DNA of 64,000 nucleotides from Streptomyces sp. ICC1 (GCF_003287935.1 NZ_CP030287.1:1984001-2048000), one strand, 5' to 3'. Positions 34,998-44,079 are shown, counted from the stretch's first letter. The notes: generated from the letters alone by a model not told the origin. Numbers and translations: made by a program.

Positions 34998-37358
34998 ATG
35001 GAGATCCCCCTGCCGCCGGCCGAAGAGCTGGCGCTCATCGACCGAGAACTGTTCCAACTCGACGCCCGGCGGCATTATTTGCTGGGCCGGCGGGAGTGGC
35101 TGCTGCGCGGCCAGGTCCCCTTCGTCTGGGGCGGCGGCGTCCAGCCGGCCCGCCCGGGGCGGCCGGACGGGGCCGCGGAGGCCTCCGCGCCGAGCGCGCA
35201 GAACGTGCTGTTGGTCCTCGGTGCGGTGCTGCTGGCCGTGGCGGCGCTGGCGTTCACGCTGGTCAGCTGGGGTTCGCTGGGCATCGCCGGACGCGGGGCG
35301 GTACTGGCCGCGGTGACGGCGGCCGCGCTGGGCACCCCCGCGGCGCTGCTGCGCCGGGGGCTGCGCTCGACCGCCGAGGCGGTGGCCGCGGTCGGCCTGC
35401 TGCTGACGGTGCTGGACGCGTACGCGCTGTACGCGGTCGGCATGCCGGAGGTGGACGGCCTGGCGTACGCGGCGGGCACCGCGGCCGTACTGGCGGCGCT
35501 GTGGGCCGGCTACGGACTGGCGCTGGCACGGCTGCGGACCCCGCTGCCCGCGGCGCTGCTGACGGCCCAGCTCCCGCTGCCGCTGGCGGCGCTGGCCGCC
35601 GGGGCGGCGGGGCTGGACCTGGGCTGGGCGCTGCTGGTGACGGCCGCGCTGGACGCGGGGCTCGCGCTGCGCCGGCCGGGGCGTCTGACCCCCTGGGCCG
35701 CGGTGGCGGGGTCCGTGCTGGGCGGGGCGGCGCTGCTGACGGGCCTGGCCGAGTCGGCGGCGGCCGGATCGGCGGGCATGGCGCTGGGTTCGTCGGCGCT
35801 GCTGGCGGCGGCGGCCGCGCTGGGCGTGGCGGTGGCGTGGCGCGCGGCCCGGGCGGGTGCGGTGTTCGCCGCGGCGGGCGCCCTCGCGGCGGTGGCGGCG
35901 GTGGGCGGTCCCCTGACGCGGGAGCTGCGGCCGTCCTGGGCCGCGGTGGTGTACCTGGTGCTGGCGCTGGCGCTGTTCGGCGCCCTGCGGGTGCCCGCGC
36001 TGCCCGGCGCGGTCCGGCGCGGCCTCGCCTGGGCCGGTGCGGGGGTGGCCGCCCTGGAGGCGGTGTCGGCCCTGGCGTGGGTGGCGGCGCTGCTGGCGGG
36101 CGGGGCGCGGGTGCTGGCGCAGGTGTGGTCGGCGACGACTCCCCCGCCGGCGGATGACAGCGGCGCGGGCGCGGCTCCGGTGGTGGCCCTGCTGCTGACG
36201 GCGGCGGCCGCGTGGTGGCTGGCCCGGATGCTGCCGGGCCGTACGGAGCCCGGGGTCGCCGCGGTGGCCCTGGGCTGGGCGGGGCTGTTCTCGGCCCCGG
36301 TGGTGCTCGGCCTGCCGGCCGGAGCGGTCCTCGCGGCCCAGCTCGCGGTGGTGCTGGCGGCGGGGGCGCTCGCGCTGCGCTCGGCGTCGATCGGCGCCGG
36401 TCCCGGGATCGCGGCGGGGGCGTGCGCGCTGGCGGGGGCCGTGAGCGTGTCCGTGGCGGCGCTGGACGGCCGACTGGCCACCTTCGCGGTGCTGGGGATC
36501 CTGGGGGCGGCCTGGGCCGCCGCAGCGGCGTACAGGCCCGCCCCGGCGTGGGCCCGGGCGGGGGCGGCGGTGCTCGCCGTCGGGTACGCGGCGCTGCTGG
36601 CGGTGGCGCTGGGAGCGCTGCTGGAGCGGCCCGTGGCGTGGTGGGCGCTCCTCGTGCTGGCGGTCCCGGCGGCGGTGGCCGCGCTCGGGCCCCGGCTGGG
36701 CTCCGCCCGGGTACCGGCGGAGGCCGCGGCGGGTGGGGCGGGGCTGCTCGCGGTGGCGCTGGCGACCGGGGACGTGCCCGTGCTCGCCCTGGTGCTGGCG
36801 CTGGCCGGGGTGGTGTGCGCGGGGGCGGCGGTGCGGTCCGAGCGCCGCGCGGCGGCGGGCTGGCCGGCCGGGGTGCTGTTCCTGGCGGCGACCTGGGTGC
36901 GGCTCGCGGCGTCGGGGGTCACGGTGCCGGAGGCGTACACCCTGCCGGTGACCGCGGCGGCGCTGGCGGTGGGGTTCGCCCGGCGGCGCCGGGATCCCGA
37001 GGCCCGGTCGTGGACGGCGTACGGGCCGGGGCTGGCGGCGACCCTGCTGCCGAGCACCCTCGCCGTGTGGGGCGACCCGCACTGGCTGCGGCCGCTGCTG
37101 CTGGGCATCGCCGCGCTCGCGGTGACCCTGGCCGGGGCCCGGCGCCGGCTCCAGGCTCCGCTGGTGCTCGGCGGGGCGGCGCTGGCGGCGGTGGCGCTGC
37201 ACGAGCTGACCCCGTACGTGGTCCAGGTGGTCGACGCGCTGCCGCGCTGGCTGCCGCCGGCGCTGGCCGGGCTGCTGCTGCTGGCGGTGGGGGCGACGTA
37301 CGAGAAGCGACTGCGCGACGCCCGGCGGCTGCGGGAGGCGATCGGCCGGCTGAAGTAG
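34998..37358 (+). CDS. Large polytopic membrane protein (SCO7613 C-terminal domain type)
   Basis: A 786-residue protein with a ~70-residue cytoplasmic head (MEIPLPPAEELALIDRELFQ, LDARRHYLLGRREWLL) followed by about 25 very hydrophobic Ala/Leu/Val segments, ending with a basic tail (TYEKRLRDARRLREAIGRLK). This layout is that of streptomycete membrane proteins annotated with the SCO7613 C-terminal domain. The function is unknown. ATG 34998 is taken; no clear ribosome binding site precedes it. GC content is extreme even for this window. It is convergent with the tRNA-Val gene. Confidence 0.8.
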   Translation: MEIPLPPAEELALIDRELFQLDARRHYLLGRREWLLRGQVPFVWGGGVQPARPGRPDGAAEASAPSAQNVLLVLGAVLLAVAALAFTLVSWGSLGIAGRGAVLAAVTAAALGTPAALLRRGLRSTAEAVAAVGLLLTVLDAYALYAVGMPEVDGLAYAAGTAAVLAALWAGYGLALARLRTPLPAALLTAQLPLPLAALAAGAAGLDLGWALLVTAALDAGLALRRPGRLTPWAAVAGSVLGGAALLTGLAESAAAGSAGMALGSSALLAAAAALGVAVAWRAARAGAVFAAAGALAAVAAVGGPLTRELRPSWAAVVYLVLALALFGALRVPALPGAVRRGLAWAGAGVAALEAVSALAWVAALLAGGARVLAQVWSATTPPPADDSGAGAAPVVALLLTAAAAWWLARMLPGRTEPGVAAVALGWAGLFSAPVVLGLPAGAVLAAQLAVVLAAGALALRSASIGAGPGIAAGACALAGAVSVSVAALDGRLATFAVLGILGAAWAAAAAYRPAPAWARAGAAVLAVGYAALLAVALGALLERPVAWWALLVLAVPAAVAALGPRLGSARVPAEAAAGGAGLLAVALATGDVPVLALVLALAGVVCAGAAVRSERRAAAGWPAGVLFLAATWVRLAASGVTVPEAYTLPVTAAALAVGFARRRRDPEARSWTAYGPGLAATLLPSTLAVWGDPHWLRPLLLGIAALAVTLAGARRRLQAPLVLGGAALAAVALHELTPYVVQVVDALPRWLPPALAGLLLLAVGATYEKRLRDARRLREAIGRLK

Positions 37359-37391
37359 CCCCGGCCCGCCCGGCCCGGAAGGGCGGAAACG

Positions 37392-37430
37392 CCAGAGGCC
37401 CGGAGACTGTGAAAGTCTCCGGGCCTCTGG
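37392..37430. terminator. Bidirectional terminator
   Basis: Bases 37392-37408 pair perfectly with 37414-37430 (17 bp, loop GTGAA), between the membrane protein gene and the convergent tRNA-Val. Confidence 0.8.
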
Positions 37431-37436
37431 TCCGGG

Positions 37437-37508
37437 TGGGCGATACTGGGTTCGAACCAGTGACCCCTTCGGTGTGAACGAAGTGCTCTCCCACTGAGCT
37501 AATCGCCC
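37437..37508 (-). tRNA. tRNA-Val (anticodon CAC), second copy
   Basis: Nearly identical to the copy at 34162-34233: acceptor GGGCGAT/ATCGCCC, anticodon loop TTCACAC. Differences are single bases in the D loop and T loop. Confidence 0.95.
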
Positions 37509-37566
37509 GGACGCACCGCAAACATTACCCCATGTCAGCGGTGCCTTTCGCCATGGCCGGGCGTGC

Positions 37567-38040
37567 TCACTGGTCCTTGATGTCCCAGGGCAGGACGAGC
37601 CCGTACTTCCACAGGTAGAAGCCGATCAGGGCGCCCGCGATGACGAGCCCGACACTGGTCAGGATGATGTTGCGGCGGCGGACCCGCGGGTCCAGCGCCT
37701 TCTGCGCGGCCTCGCTGACCTTGCGCTTCGTCCAGCGCAGGACGAAGTGGGCCCAGGCGAATTCCGTGGCCCAGATCGCGAGGCCCGCGAAGATCGCGAC
37801 CCAGCCGGGGCCGGGCAGGACGAGCATGGCGATTCCGGCGCCGATGACGGCGAGGCCGACGACGAAGACGCCGACCTGCCAGCTCAGGTGCAGCCCCCGG
37901 CGGGCCTTGATGAATTCCGGCGCCTTGGAGACGTGCGGCGCTTCCTCCGCGGCGGCGGAACCGGCAGCGGAATCGGCGGCGGCTTCGGATGCGGCTTCGG
38001 ATGCGGACTCATTGGCCTCGCGGTCACTCCCCGTGTTCAT
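37567..38040 (-). CDS. TIGR02611 family membrane protein
   Basis: A 157-residue protein: an acidic, Ala/Ser/Glu-rich N-terminus (~45 residues), then a hydrophobic pair (about 53-90, VGVFVVGLAVIGAGIAMLVL followed by PGPGWVAIFAGLAIWATEF) with the conserved PGPGW turn, then a basic loop and a third segment (about 130-150). The PGPGW signature is that of the actinobacterial TIGR02611 family, of unknown function. It lies upstream of the divergent ssgB, an arrangement known in streptomycetes. Confidence 0.88.
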   Translation of the reverse strand: MNTGSDREANESASEAASEAAADSAAGSAAAEEAPHVSKAPEFIKARRGLHLSWQVGVFVVGLAVIGAGIAMLVLPGPGWVAIFAGLAIWATEFAWAHFVLRWTKRKVSEAAQKALDPRVRRRNIILTSVGLVIAGALIGFYLWKYGLVLPWDIKDQ

Positions 38041-38217
38041 GGGGTCGAATCTACCCGAGCGCGAAGCACACGTGAACGGAGGTTTGGATCCGCCGTCCGA
38101 GGGACCCAGAGGTCCGCAAAACGGTCAGAGGGGTTTACAACGGCACCGTAGGTGGCATGTCGATTTCGCCGACGTGCGAATCCCCGAGCGCACACTGAGC
38201 GAAAGGCCCTGGCGCTT

Positions 38218-38631
38218 ATGAACACCACGGTCAGCTGCGAGCTGCACCTGCGCCTCGTTGTGTCGAGCGAGTCCTCACTGCCTGTTCCTGCGGGCCTGCG
38301 GTATGACACGGCCGATCCCTACGCCGTGCACGCCACCTTCCACACCGGCGCCGAGGAGACGGTCGAATGGGTATTCGCCCGCGACCTCCTCGCTGAGGGC
38401 CTTCACCGGCCCACCGGTACCGGCGACGTCCGCGTATGGCCGTCCCGCAGCCACGGTCAGGGAGTCGTCTGCATCGCCCTGAGCTCACCGGAGGGAGAAG
38501 CACTGCTCGAAGCACCCGCCCGAGCACTCGAGTCGTTCCTCAAGCGGACGGACGCCGCGGTTCCACCAGGAACCGAACACCGGCACTTCGACCTCGACAA
38601 GGAGCTCTCCCACATCCTGGCCGAATCCTGA
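38218..38631 (+). CDS. ssgB: Sporulation-specific cell division regulator SsgB
   Basis: SsgB is a SsgA-like protein that recruits FtsZ to future septum sites in aerial hyphae. The 137-residue product begins MNTTVSCELHLRLVVSSESS, the nearly invariant SsgB N-terminus, and continues VHATFHTGAEETVEWVFARDL and HRHFDLDKELSHILAES. Length and sequence make the assignment firm and mark the organism as a morphologically differentiating streptomycete. The ATG at 38218 is preceded by GAAAGG. The gene has its own upstream region, divergent from the TIGR02611 gene. Confidence 0.95.
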   Translation: MNTTVSCELHLRLVVSSESSLPVPAGLRYDTADPYAVHATFHTGAEETVEWVFARDLLAEGLHRPTGTGDVRVWPSRSHGQGVVCIALSSPEGEALLEAPARALESFLKRTDAAVPPGTEHRHFDLDKELSHILAES

Positions 38632-38654
38632 GCCAGGCCTACAGAGGCAACCTT

Positions 38655-38708
38655 CTCCCGGCCCCGGCCGGGAGCCGTACGACACCGTCCGACTCGGGGC
38701 GACGGTGT
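38655..38708 (+). terminator. Two hairpins after ssgB
   Basis: CTCCCGGCC (38655-38663) pairs with GGCCGGGAG (38666-38674), then ACACCGTC (38682-38689) pairs with GACGGTGT (38701-38708). Either could end the ssgB transcript, starting 23 nt after the stop. Confidence 0.45.
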
Positions 38709-38860
38709 GCGACGGACAACCACATACGGAAGTACCGGCGCTGTTCACGCGGGAGCCACCCGCGCGGACGGCGCCGGTGCGCTTCGGGGGACCCGCTAGA
38801 GTCGGCCACCAGCGGCGGCAGCAGCCCGTCACCGCAGGCCCGGCCCATGAGGGAGACCCC

Positions 38861-39526
38861 GTGCAGATCCCCCACGACACCCGTCGCGCGCTCGACGTCG
38901 TCGTCGCGCTGGTGAACACCGCGGCCGAGCCGGCCCACTCCGACGGGCTGGCGGACGTGCACGCGCTGCGCGGATTCGTCCACGAGTACGCGATCAGCGA
39001 CGTCGGCGAGCTCAGCGCCCGCGACCTCGCGGGCGTGCGGACGGTACGCGGCAAATTCGCCCAGGTCTTCGCGGCGCCCAGTTCGCGCGCGGCCTCGGTC
39101 CTGATCAACGAGCTGGTCGCGACGGCCGGCACCACCCCCCAGCTGACCAACCACGACGGCTACGACTGGCACGTGCACTACTTCGCGCCGGGCGCCTCGG
39201 TGGGCGACCACCTGGCGGCCGACGGCGGCATGGCGCTGGCGTTCATCGTGGTCTCCGGCGAGCAGGAGCGGCTGCGCCGCTGCGAGGCCCCGGACTGTCG
39301 GCGGGCCTTCGTGGACCTGTCCCGCAACCGCTCCCGGCGCTACTGCGACAGCCGTACCTGCGGGAACCGGCTGCACGTGGCGGCGTACCGGGCCCGGCGC
39401 AAGTCGGAGCAGGGGGCGGAGCAGGAGGCGGAGCTCGCGGCGGGGCAGGGTCCGGCGCAGGAGCGGTCAGAGCAGGAACAGATCGTGCAGGGCGGCCAGC
39501 AGCAGCAGTCCTCCGACCACGCCTAG
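38861..39526 (+). CDS. CGNR zinc finger protein, putative regulator
   Basis: A 221-residue protein with an N-terminal ABATE-like stress-sensing region (DTRRALDVVVALVNTAAE, LRGFVHEYAISD) and a C-terminal CGNR zinc finger: CEAPDCRRAFVDLSRN followed by RRYCDSRTCGNRLHVAAYR (about residues 145-180). Such proteins are thought to bind DNA. The start is GTG 38861 with GAGGGAG upstream. The C-terminus is Gln/Glu-rich low complexity and overlaps a small membrane protein gene on the other strand by 60 nt. Confidence 0.88.
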   Translation: MQIPHDTRRALDVVVALVNTAAEPAHSDGLADVHALRGFVHEYAISDVGELSARDLAGVRTVRGKFAQVFAAPSSRAASVLINELVATAGTTPQLTNHDGYDWHVHYFAPGASVGDHLAADGGMALAFIVVSGEQERLRRCEAPDCRRAFVDLSRNRSRRYCDSRTCGNRLHVAAYRARRKSEQGAEQEAELAAGQGPAQERSEQEQIVQGGQQQQSSDHA

Positions 39527-39637
39527 GAAGATCATCAGGGGCGGCTGGGAGAGCGCGAAGAGGCAGCCTCTCGGCTCCTCGGCGGGAACGGTGGCCGGCG
39601 GGGGAACGGACGGCTCACCCTGCGATGTCTCGAGCAT
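39467..39637 (-). CDS. Small single-pass membrane protein
   Basis: A 56-codon ORF read directly from the reverse strand: Pro-rich start (MLETSQGEPSVPPPATVPAE), a Cys-containing junction (EEPRGCLFALSQPP) and one C-terminal membrane helix (LMIFLGVVGGLLLLAALHDL). The hydrophobic pattern and its complementary fit with the odd Gln-rich tail of the overlapping CGNR gene favour a real small protein. It overlaps that gene tail-to-tail by 60 nt. The function is unknown. Confidence 0.65.
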   Translation of the reverse strand: MLETSQGEPSVPPPATVPAEEPRGCLFALSQPPLMIFLGVVGGLLLLAALHDLFLL

Positions 39638-39778
39638 GTCGGGGCGATGATGGCGCAGCGCGCCCCCGTCCGGCGCTCAACACGCCTATCCGCCGGCGCG
39701 CGGCCCCCGGATCCCGTCAGATCAGGTGGTTCCCGGCCCGAATCCCCCCCGCGGGCCGGGCCGATGGCATATGCCGGG

Positions 39779-40222
39779 TCATATGCCGTGCTTCTTGAGG
39801 ATCGCCTCGATGTCGGAGAAGTCCTCGCCCGGGGCGGCCGGCTCGGCCGGCTTGCGGCGGGCACCACCGCCCAGGGAGGGCGCGGACGCCTCCGGGGCGA
39901 CGGCCTCCCGGTCGGGGCGCCCCTTGGCGGCCTTCGGCTCCTTCGCGGGCCGGTCCCCCGCCCCGACCCCGCGCCGCTCTATCGCGCGGGTGGTCAGGAA
40001 GAGCAGCCAGGCCAGCCCGAGCACGGCGAACCCGGCCCAGACCGTCGGCTTGAAGACGATCCCGGACAGCCACTGCACGACGCCCGTCATCACCAGGCCG
40101 ACCGGCACCAGCGCGTACGCCGCGATCCGGGTCGCGGCGAGGAAGCGCTTGCGGTAGGCGGTCAGTGCGGCGATGCCCAGGCCCGCCGCGGACACCGCGG
40201 AGCAAATGGTCTCGGCGAGCAT
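39779..40222 (-). CDS. Small membrane protein, unknown function
   Basis: A 147-residue protein starting at ATG 40222 with GGAGG 7 nt upstream. It has three hydrophobic segments (about 5-22, 32-52 and 62-80: AYALVPVGLVMTGVVQWL, VWAGFAVLGLAWLLFL) and a charged Ala/Pro/Lys-rich cytoplasmic tail ending in the helix EDFSDIEAILKKHGI, which looks like a conserved peptide-binding end. I do not recognise the family with certainty. The frame upstream of 40222 overlaps the DsbA gene on the other strand and is not used. Confidence 0.8.
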   Translation of the reverse strand: MLAETICSAVSAAGLGIAALTAYRKRFLAATRIAAYALVPVGLVMTGVVQWLSGIVFKPTVWAGFAVLGLAWLLFLTTRAIERRGVGAGDRPAKEPKAAKGRPDREAVAPEASAPSLGGGARRKPAEPAAPGEDFSDIEAILKKHGI

Positions 40223-40420
40223 GCGGGGCCTCCAGGGCGGTGCGGTCGGTCGGACCCGGCCGGCGGGCCGGGTGTTCTGTCCCCATCCATCCTGCACCGG
40301 GGACCGTCGCCGCGGCCATGGCCGGAGCCCGCCCCGGGCGGATCTCCGGGACATCTCCGGGTCGCGGCTCCTCCCCAGGTCCCGGTCCGTGGGCACCCGG
40401 CGGGCTGGGAGACTGTGCGC

Positions 40421-40921
40421 ATGACCGATTCCGTGATCCTCGACGTGTGGTGCGAGCTCCAGTGCCCGGACTGCCACAGCGCTCTGGACGACGTACGGGC
40501 CCTGCGGGCCCGCTACGGCGACCGGCTGGACATCCGCCTGCGCCACTTCCCGCTGGAGAAGCACAAGCACGCCTTCGCCGCCGCCCAGGCCGCCGAGGAG
40601 GCCGTCGAGCAGGGGCAGGGCTGGCCGTACGTGGAGGCCGTCCTGGCCCGCACCGCGGACCTGGCCAAGGCCGGCGAGTCCGTGCTCGTCGATGTGGCGC
40701 GCGAACTCGGCCTGGACGCCGAGGAGTTCGACACCGCCCTGATCGACGGCCGGCACATCCTGATCGTGGACGCCGACCAGGCCGAGGGCAAGGCGATCGG
40801 CGTGACCGGCACCCCGACGTACGTGATCGACGGGCAGCGCCTCGACGGCGGCAAGAGCCAGGAGGGCCTGCGCGGCCGCATCGAGGAGATCGCCGACCGG
40901 CTCCTGGCCGCCGAAGCCTAG
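40421..40921 (+). CDS. DsbA family thioredoxin-fold protein
   Basis: A 166-residue protein with a thioredoxin fold: active site CPDC in VWCELQCPDCHSALDDV (about residues 9-25) and the cis-proline loop GVTGTPTYVI. The inserted helical domain (AAQAAEEAVEQGQGWPYVEA) places it in the DsbA/FrnE-type oxidoreductase group. No signal peptide is present, so it is cytoplasmic. The start is ATG 40421. Its stop overlaps the end of the convergent GNAT gene by 4 nt. Confidence 0.88.
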   Translation: MTDSVILDVWCELQCPDCHSALDDVRALRARYGDRLDIRLRHFPLEKHKHAFAAAQAAEEAVEQGQGWPYVEAVLARTADLAKAGESVLVDVARELGLDAEEFDTALIDGRHILIVDADQAEGKAIGVTGTPTYVIDGQRLDGGKSQEGLRGRIEEIADRLLAAEA

Positions 40922-41742
40922 ATCAGGTCCTTGGCGTAGTTGAGGTTCGTCGGCCGGTAGCCGAGGGACTCGTAGAGCCGCATGGCCGGGGTGTTGTCGG
41001 TGAAGACGTGGAGCGCGAGCACCCGGTGGCCCGCGGCGAGGGCCGTGCGTTCCGCGAGGAGCATCAGGTCCCGGCCGTGGCCGCGGCCGCGGTGCTCCTC
41101 GGCGACGGCGACGTCGAAGACGTACGAGCCCTCCCCGCTCGGCGCGACCCACACCGTGCCGACGGGGGTGCCGGCCGCCTCCAGGACGCCGAAGCTGACG
41201 CCCTCGGTGGCCAGGCCCCGGGGCAGCAGGGACGCGTGGTCGGCCACCGACTTCGCGCGCGCGGCCTCCTCGGACATGCCGCGGTCGATCCAGTTCCGCG
41301 CGTAGCCCTCCCGCGCCCCGGCGAGCCAGGTCTCGAACTCGGCCTGCGACATCGGGCGCCCGACCGCACCCTCGCTCAGGGCCGGCGGCTCGGCCGGGAG
41401 CCGCTTGTCCATGTTGCGGCTGTACTCGGCGTACCCGAGGGAGCCGGCCATGCGCAGGCCGCCCGCCGAGCCGGCGGGGACCGAGACACGGATCCGCCGG
41501 CAGCCCCAGCCGCGCAGGACCTCCTCGGCGGCGAGCGCGGCGACCGTGGCGCGGCCGCGCCGGCGGTCGGGCTCCTCGACCACGAGGTCGCGGATCTCCG
41601 CGACCGTCGGCCCGAAGGGCGTGTCGCAGGCCAGCAGCAGGGCGCCGACGCGCCTGCTGTTGACGCGGATCTCGTACGGGCGCGAGCGCGCCCCGCCGGT
41701 GCTCTGCTGAAGCGGCCCGCTCGGCCGCAGGGTGGTGGTCAT
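40918..41742 (-). CDS. Tandem GNAT acetyltransferase
   Basis: A 274-residue protein with two GNAT-like halves. The first (about 25-105) has DRRRGRATVAALAAEEVL and an RMAGSLGYAEY end. The second (about 175-270) has the clearer acetyl-CoA loop EEHRGRGHGRDLMLLAE and the NTPAMRLYESLGYRP signature. ATG 41742 is used. Such double-GNAT proteins often keep one active half. The substrate is unknown. It ends tail-to-tail with the DsbA gene and is transcribed leftward like pabC/pabB. Confidence 0.88.
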   Translation of the reverse strand: MTTTLRPSGPLQQSTGGARSRPYEIRVNSRRVGALLLACDTPFGPTVAEIRDLVVEEPDRRRGRATVAALAAEEVLRGWGCRRIRVSVPAGSAGGLRMAGSLGYAEYSRNMDKRLPAEPPALSEGAVGRPMSQAEFETWLAGAREGYARNWIDRGMSEEAARAKSVADHASLLPRGLATEGVSFGVLEAAGTPVGTVWVAPSGEGSYVFDVAVAEEHRGRGHGRDLMLLAERTALAAGHRVLALHVFTDNTPAMRLYESLGYRPTNLNYAKDLI

Positions 41743-41800
41743 CAGTCGAGTTCTACCCGCCCCGCGGCCCGAAGGACAGCGGCTTCGCACCGCCTCCCGA

Positions 41801-42628
41801 TCAGGACCGGGGGTCGGCGTCCTCGGCGGCGCGGGCGTCGAAGATCCGCATGGCCTCGGCGGTGACGGGGCCGGGGGCGGTGCCCAGCTCGCGCCCGTCG
41901 ATCCGTACGACGGCCTGGACGTCGCGCAGCGAGGAGGTCAGGAAGACCTCCTCGGCCTGCTCCAGCGCCTCGAAGGGCAGGTCGGTCTCCTTGGCCCCGG
42001 CCCACTCGGCGACGAGGGCGCGGGTGATGCCGCCCAGGCAGCCGGAGGCGACGGGCGGGGTGTGCAGCTGTCCGTCGAGGACGACGAACACGTTGGAGCC
42101 GGTGCCCTCGCAGAGCCGCCCGACGGTGTTGGCGAAGAGGGCCTCGGAGGCGCCGGCGCGGTGGGCGGCGGCGAGCGCGACGACGTTCTCGGCGTACGAG
42201 GTGGTCTTCAGGCCGGCCACGGCCGAGCGCTCGTTGCGCACCCACGGCACGGTGACGACGGCGGTGGTGTCCGGGCGGCGGACGGTCTCCGCGAGGGCGA
42301 CGATCAGCGTGGGGCCGGCCTCGCCGCGGTCGGAGCCGAGCGGGGAGACGCCCCCGGTGTAGGTGACGCGCAGCCGGGCGAGCGGGAGCGGGTGGGCGGC
42401 CAGCACGGCCGCGCAGGCGCGGCGGACCTCGTCCAGGTCGGGGTCGGGCAGGCCGAGCCCGCGGGCGGAGCGGGTCAGCCGCTCCAGGTGGCGGGTGAGC
42501 GCGAAGGTCTTGCCGTGCTCCGCCTTGAGCGTCTCGAAGACCCCGTCGCCGACGGTGAGACCGTGATCGAACACGGACACCTTCGCGTCGTCGGCGTCCC
42601 GCAGTTCTCCGTCGAGCCAGATCCTCAC
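41801..42628 (-). CDS. pabC: Class IV aminotransferase, probable aminodeoxychorismate lyase
   Basis: A 275-residue fold-type IV PLP enzyme. The start is IWLDGELRDADDAKVSVFDHGL. The PLP lysine is in GLKTTSYAENV. The LCEGTGSNVFVVLDGQ segment binds the cofactor phosphate, and CLGGITRALVAEWA is typical. It starts at GTG 42628, overlapping the pabB stop by 4 nt. With a chorismate-binding enzyme encoded just upstream, 4-amino-4-deoxychorismate lyase (p-aminobenzoate synthesis for folate) is the likely activity, but a D-amino acid or branched-chain aminotransferase cannot be excluded. Confidence 0.85.
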   Translation of the reverse strand: MRIWLDGELRDADDAKVSVFDHGLTVGDGVFETLKAEHGKTFALTRHLERLTRSARGLGLPDPDLDEVRRACAAVLAAHPLPLARLRVTYTGGVSPLGSDRGEAGPTLIVALAETVRRPDTTAVVTVPWVRNERSAVAGLKTTSYAENVVALAAAHRAGASEALFANTVGRLCEGTGSNVFVVLDGQLHTPPVASGCLGGITRALVAEWAGAKETDLPFEALEQAEEVFLTSSLRDVQAVVRIDGRELGTAPGPVTAEAMRIFDARAAEDADPRS

Positions 42629-43707
42629 CGCACGGTCCTCCCGCTTCGCTTCGCGTCCGCCTCGTGCGCGTTCGCTTCGGCTCCTGACGCTACCCGCAGC
42701 AGGCGGGCGGCCTTCAGCTCGGTCTCCGCCCACTCGCGGTCGGGGTCGGAGCCCCAGGTGATCCCGGCGCCGGTGCCGAAGAGCAGCCGGGGGCCGCCGG
42801 GGGTTTCGCGGTCGATCCAGAAGGTCCGGATGCCGACGGCGAGCTCGGCGGTGCCCTGGTCGGCGTCCACCCAGCCGATGCCGCCGCAGTAGGGGCCGCG
42901 CGGGGCGGTCTCCAGGGCCTCGATGATGCGCAGGGCGGAGGACTTGGGTGCGCCGGTGACGGAGCCGGGCGGGAAGGCCGCGGCGAAGAGCTGGGGCCAG
43001 CCGGCGCCGTCGGCGAGTTCGCCCGCGACGGTGGAGACGAGGTGGACGAGGCCCGGGTGCTCTTCGAGCGCGCACAGTTCGGGCACGGTGACGGAGCCGG
43101 TGGCGCAGACCCGGCCGAGGTCGTTGCGCACGAGGTCCACGATCATCACGTTCTCGGCGTGGTCCTTGGGCAGCAGGTCGGCGGCGGTGCGTCCGGTGCC
43201 CTTGATCGGGCCGGACTCGACGTGCCGGCCCCTGCGGCGCAGGAACAGCTCGGGGGACGCGGTGGCGATCTCGACCCCGTGGGCCGGAAGCCGAATCGTT
43301 CCTGCATAGGGGGCCGGGTTGCCGCGCGCGAGCAGCGACGTCAGGGCGTCGACATCGGCTCCCGCCGGATCGGGCAGCGTCGCGGACATCACGCGGCAGA
43401 GGTTGGCCTGGTAGACCTCGCCCGCCTCGATGTGCTCGCGGATGCGGCGTACGCCCGCGACGTACGCGGCGCGGTCGAGCGAGGAGGTCCACTGGTCGGC
43501 GTCGGGGCCGCGCCAGGCGCCGGGGACGGGCGCGGGCACCGGGGCGGGACGTACGTCCCCGAAGCGCGCGCAGACGAGCCGACCCTCGAAGTCGGCGGTC
43601 ACCGCCCAGAACCCGGTGGAGTCGAGGGCGGCGGGATCACTGGTGACATCTCGAAGATCGGTCGCGAGCAGGCCGCCGAAGCGGGCGAGGGGAGGCAGGT
43701 CGTGCAC
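42625..43707 (-). CDS. pabB: Chorismate-binding enzyme, aminodeoxychorismate synthase component I type
   Basis: A 360-residue chorismate-utilising enzyme. The catalytic half has YQANLCRVMSATLPDPAG, SPELFLRRRGRHVESGPIKG, HAENVMIVDLVRNDLGRV and GSVTGAPKSSALRIIEALE. It is shorter than anthranilate synthase and has a compact N-terminus. Chosen start GTG 43707 has TAGACT exactly 7 nt before it (leaderless geometry); no ribosome binding site is seen. The 4-nt overlap with the class IV aminotransferase supports p-aminobenzoate synthesis; the glutamine amidotransferase partner is not in the window. Confidence 0.88.
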   Translation of the reverse strand: MHDLPPLARFGGLLATDLRDVTSDPAALDSTGFWAVTADFEGRLVCARFGDVRPAPVPAPVPGAWRGPDADQWTSSLDRAAYVAGVRRIREHIEAGEVYQANLCRVMSATLPDPAGADVDALTSLLARGNPAPYAGTIRLPAHGVEIATASPELFLRRRGRHVESGPIKGTGRTAADLLPKDHAENVMIVDLVRNDLGRVCATGSVTVPELCALEEHPGLVHLVSTVAGELADGAGWPQLFAAAFPPGSVTGAPKSSALRIIEALETAPRGPYCGGIGWVDADQGTAELAVGIRTFWIDRETPGGPRLLFGTGAGITWGSDPDREWAETELKAARLLRVASGAEANAHEADAKRSGRTVR

Positions 43708-43804
43708 GGCTGCGAGTCTATGACCGGTGACGCGCGGGCGCCGGTGAGGCGTCCGCCGGGTGACCGGCGGTGATCGAGCGGCAGCACGCTGCGGAAACGC
43801 GTTT

Positions 43805-43832
43805 TTGAGCTGGCCCCGGAATCCGCTAGAGT
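43805..43832 (+). promoter_or_regulatory. Predicted promoter of the tRNA cluster
   Basis: TTGAGC, a 16-nt spacer and TAGAGT, about 55 nt upstream of tRNA-Gly. The spacer is one short of ideal. Confidence 0.5.
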
Positions 43833-43887
43833 TCAACTCGTCGCCAGGGAGCGAAGGGGGAAAACCCCCGAGCGAACACGGTGACCT

Positions 43888-43960
<73 letters not shown>

Positions 43961-44004
43961 CTGTGGTGGGGGATCATCTTCCCGAAGACCCCCGCTCGCT
44001 CCAT

Positions 44005-44075
44005 GGTGGAGTGGCCGAGAGGCGAGGCAACGGCCTGCAAAGCCGTCTACACGGGTTCAAATCCCGTCTCCACCT
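44005..44075 (+). tRNA. tRNA-Cys (anticodon GCA)
   Basis: Acceptor GGTGGAG with CTCCACC, anticodon loop CTGCAAA (GCA), T arm ACGGGTTCAAATCCCGT, discriminator T. The following bases are CCA, so the 3' CCA appears encoded (to 44078). Confidence 0.94.
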
Positions 44076-44079
44076 CCAA

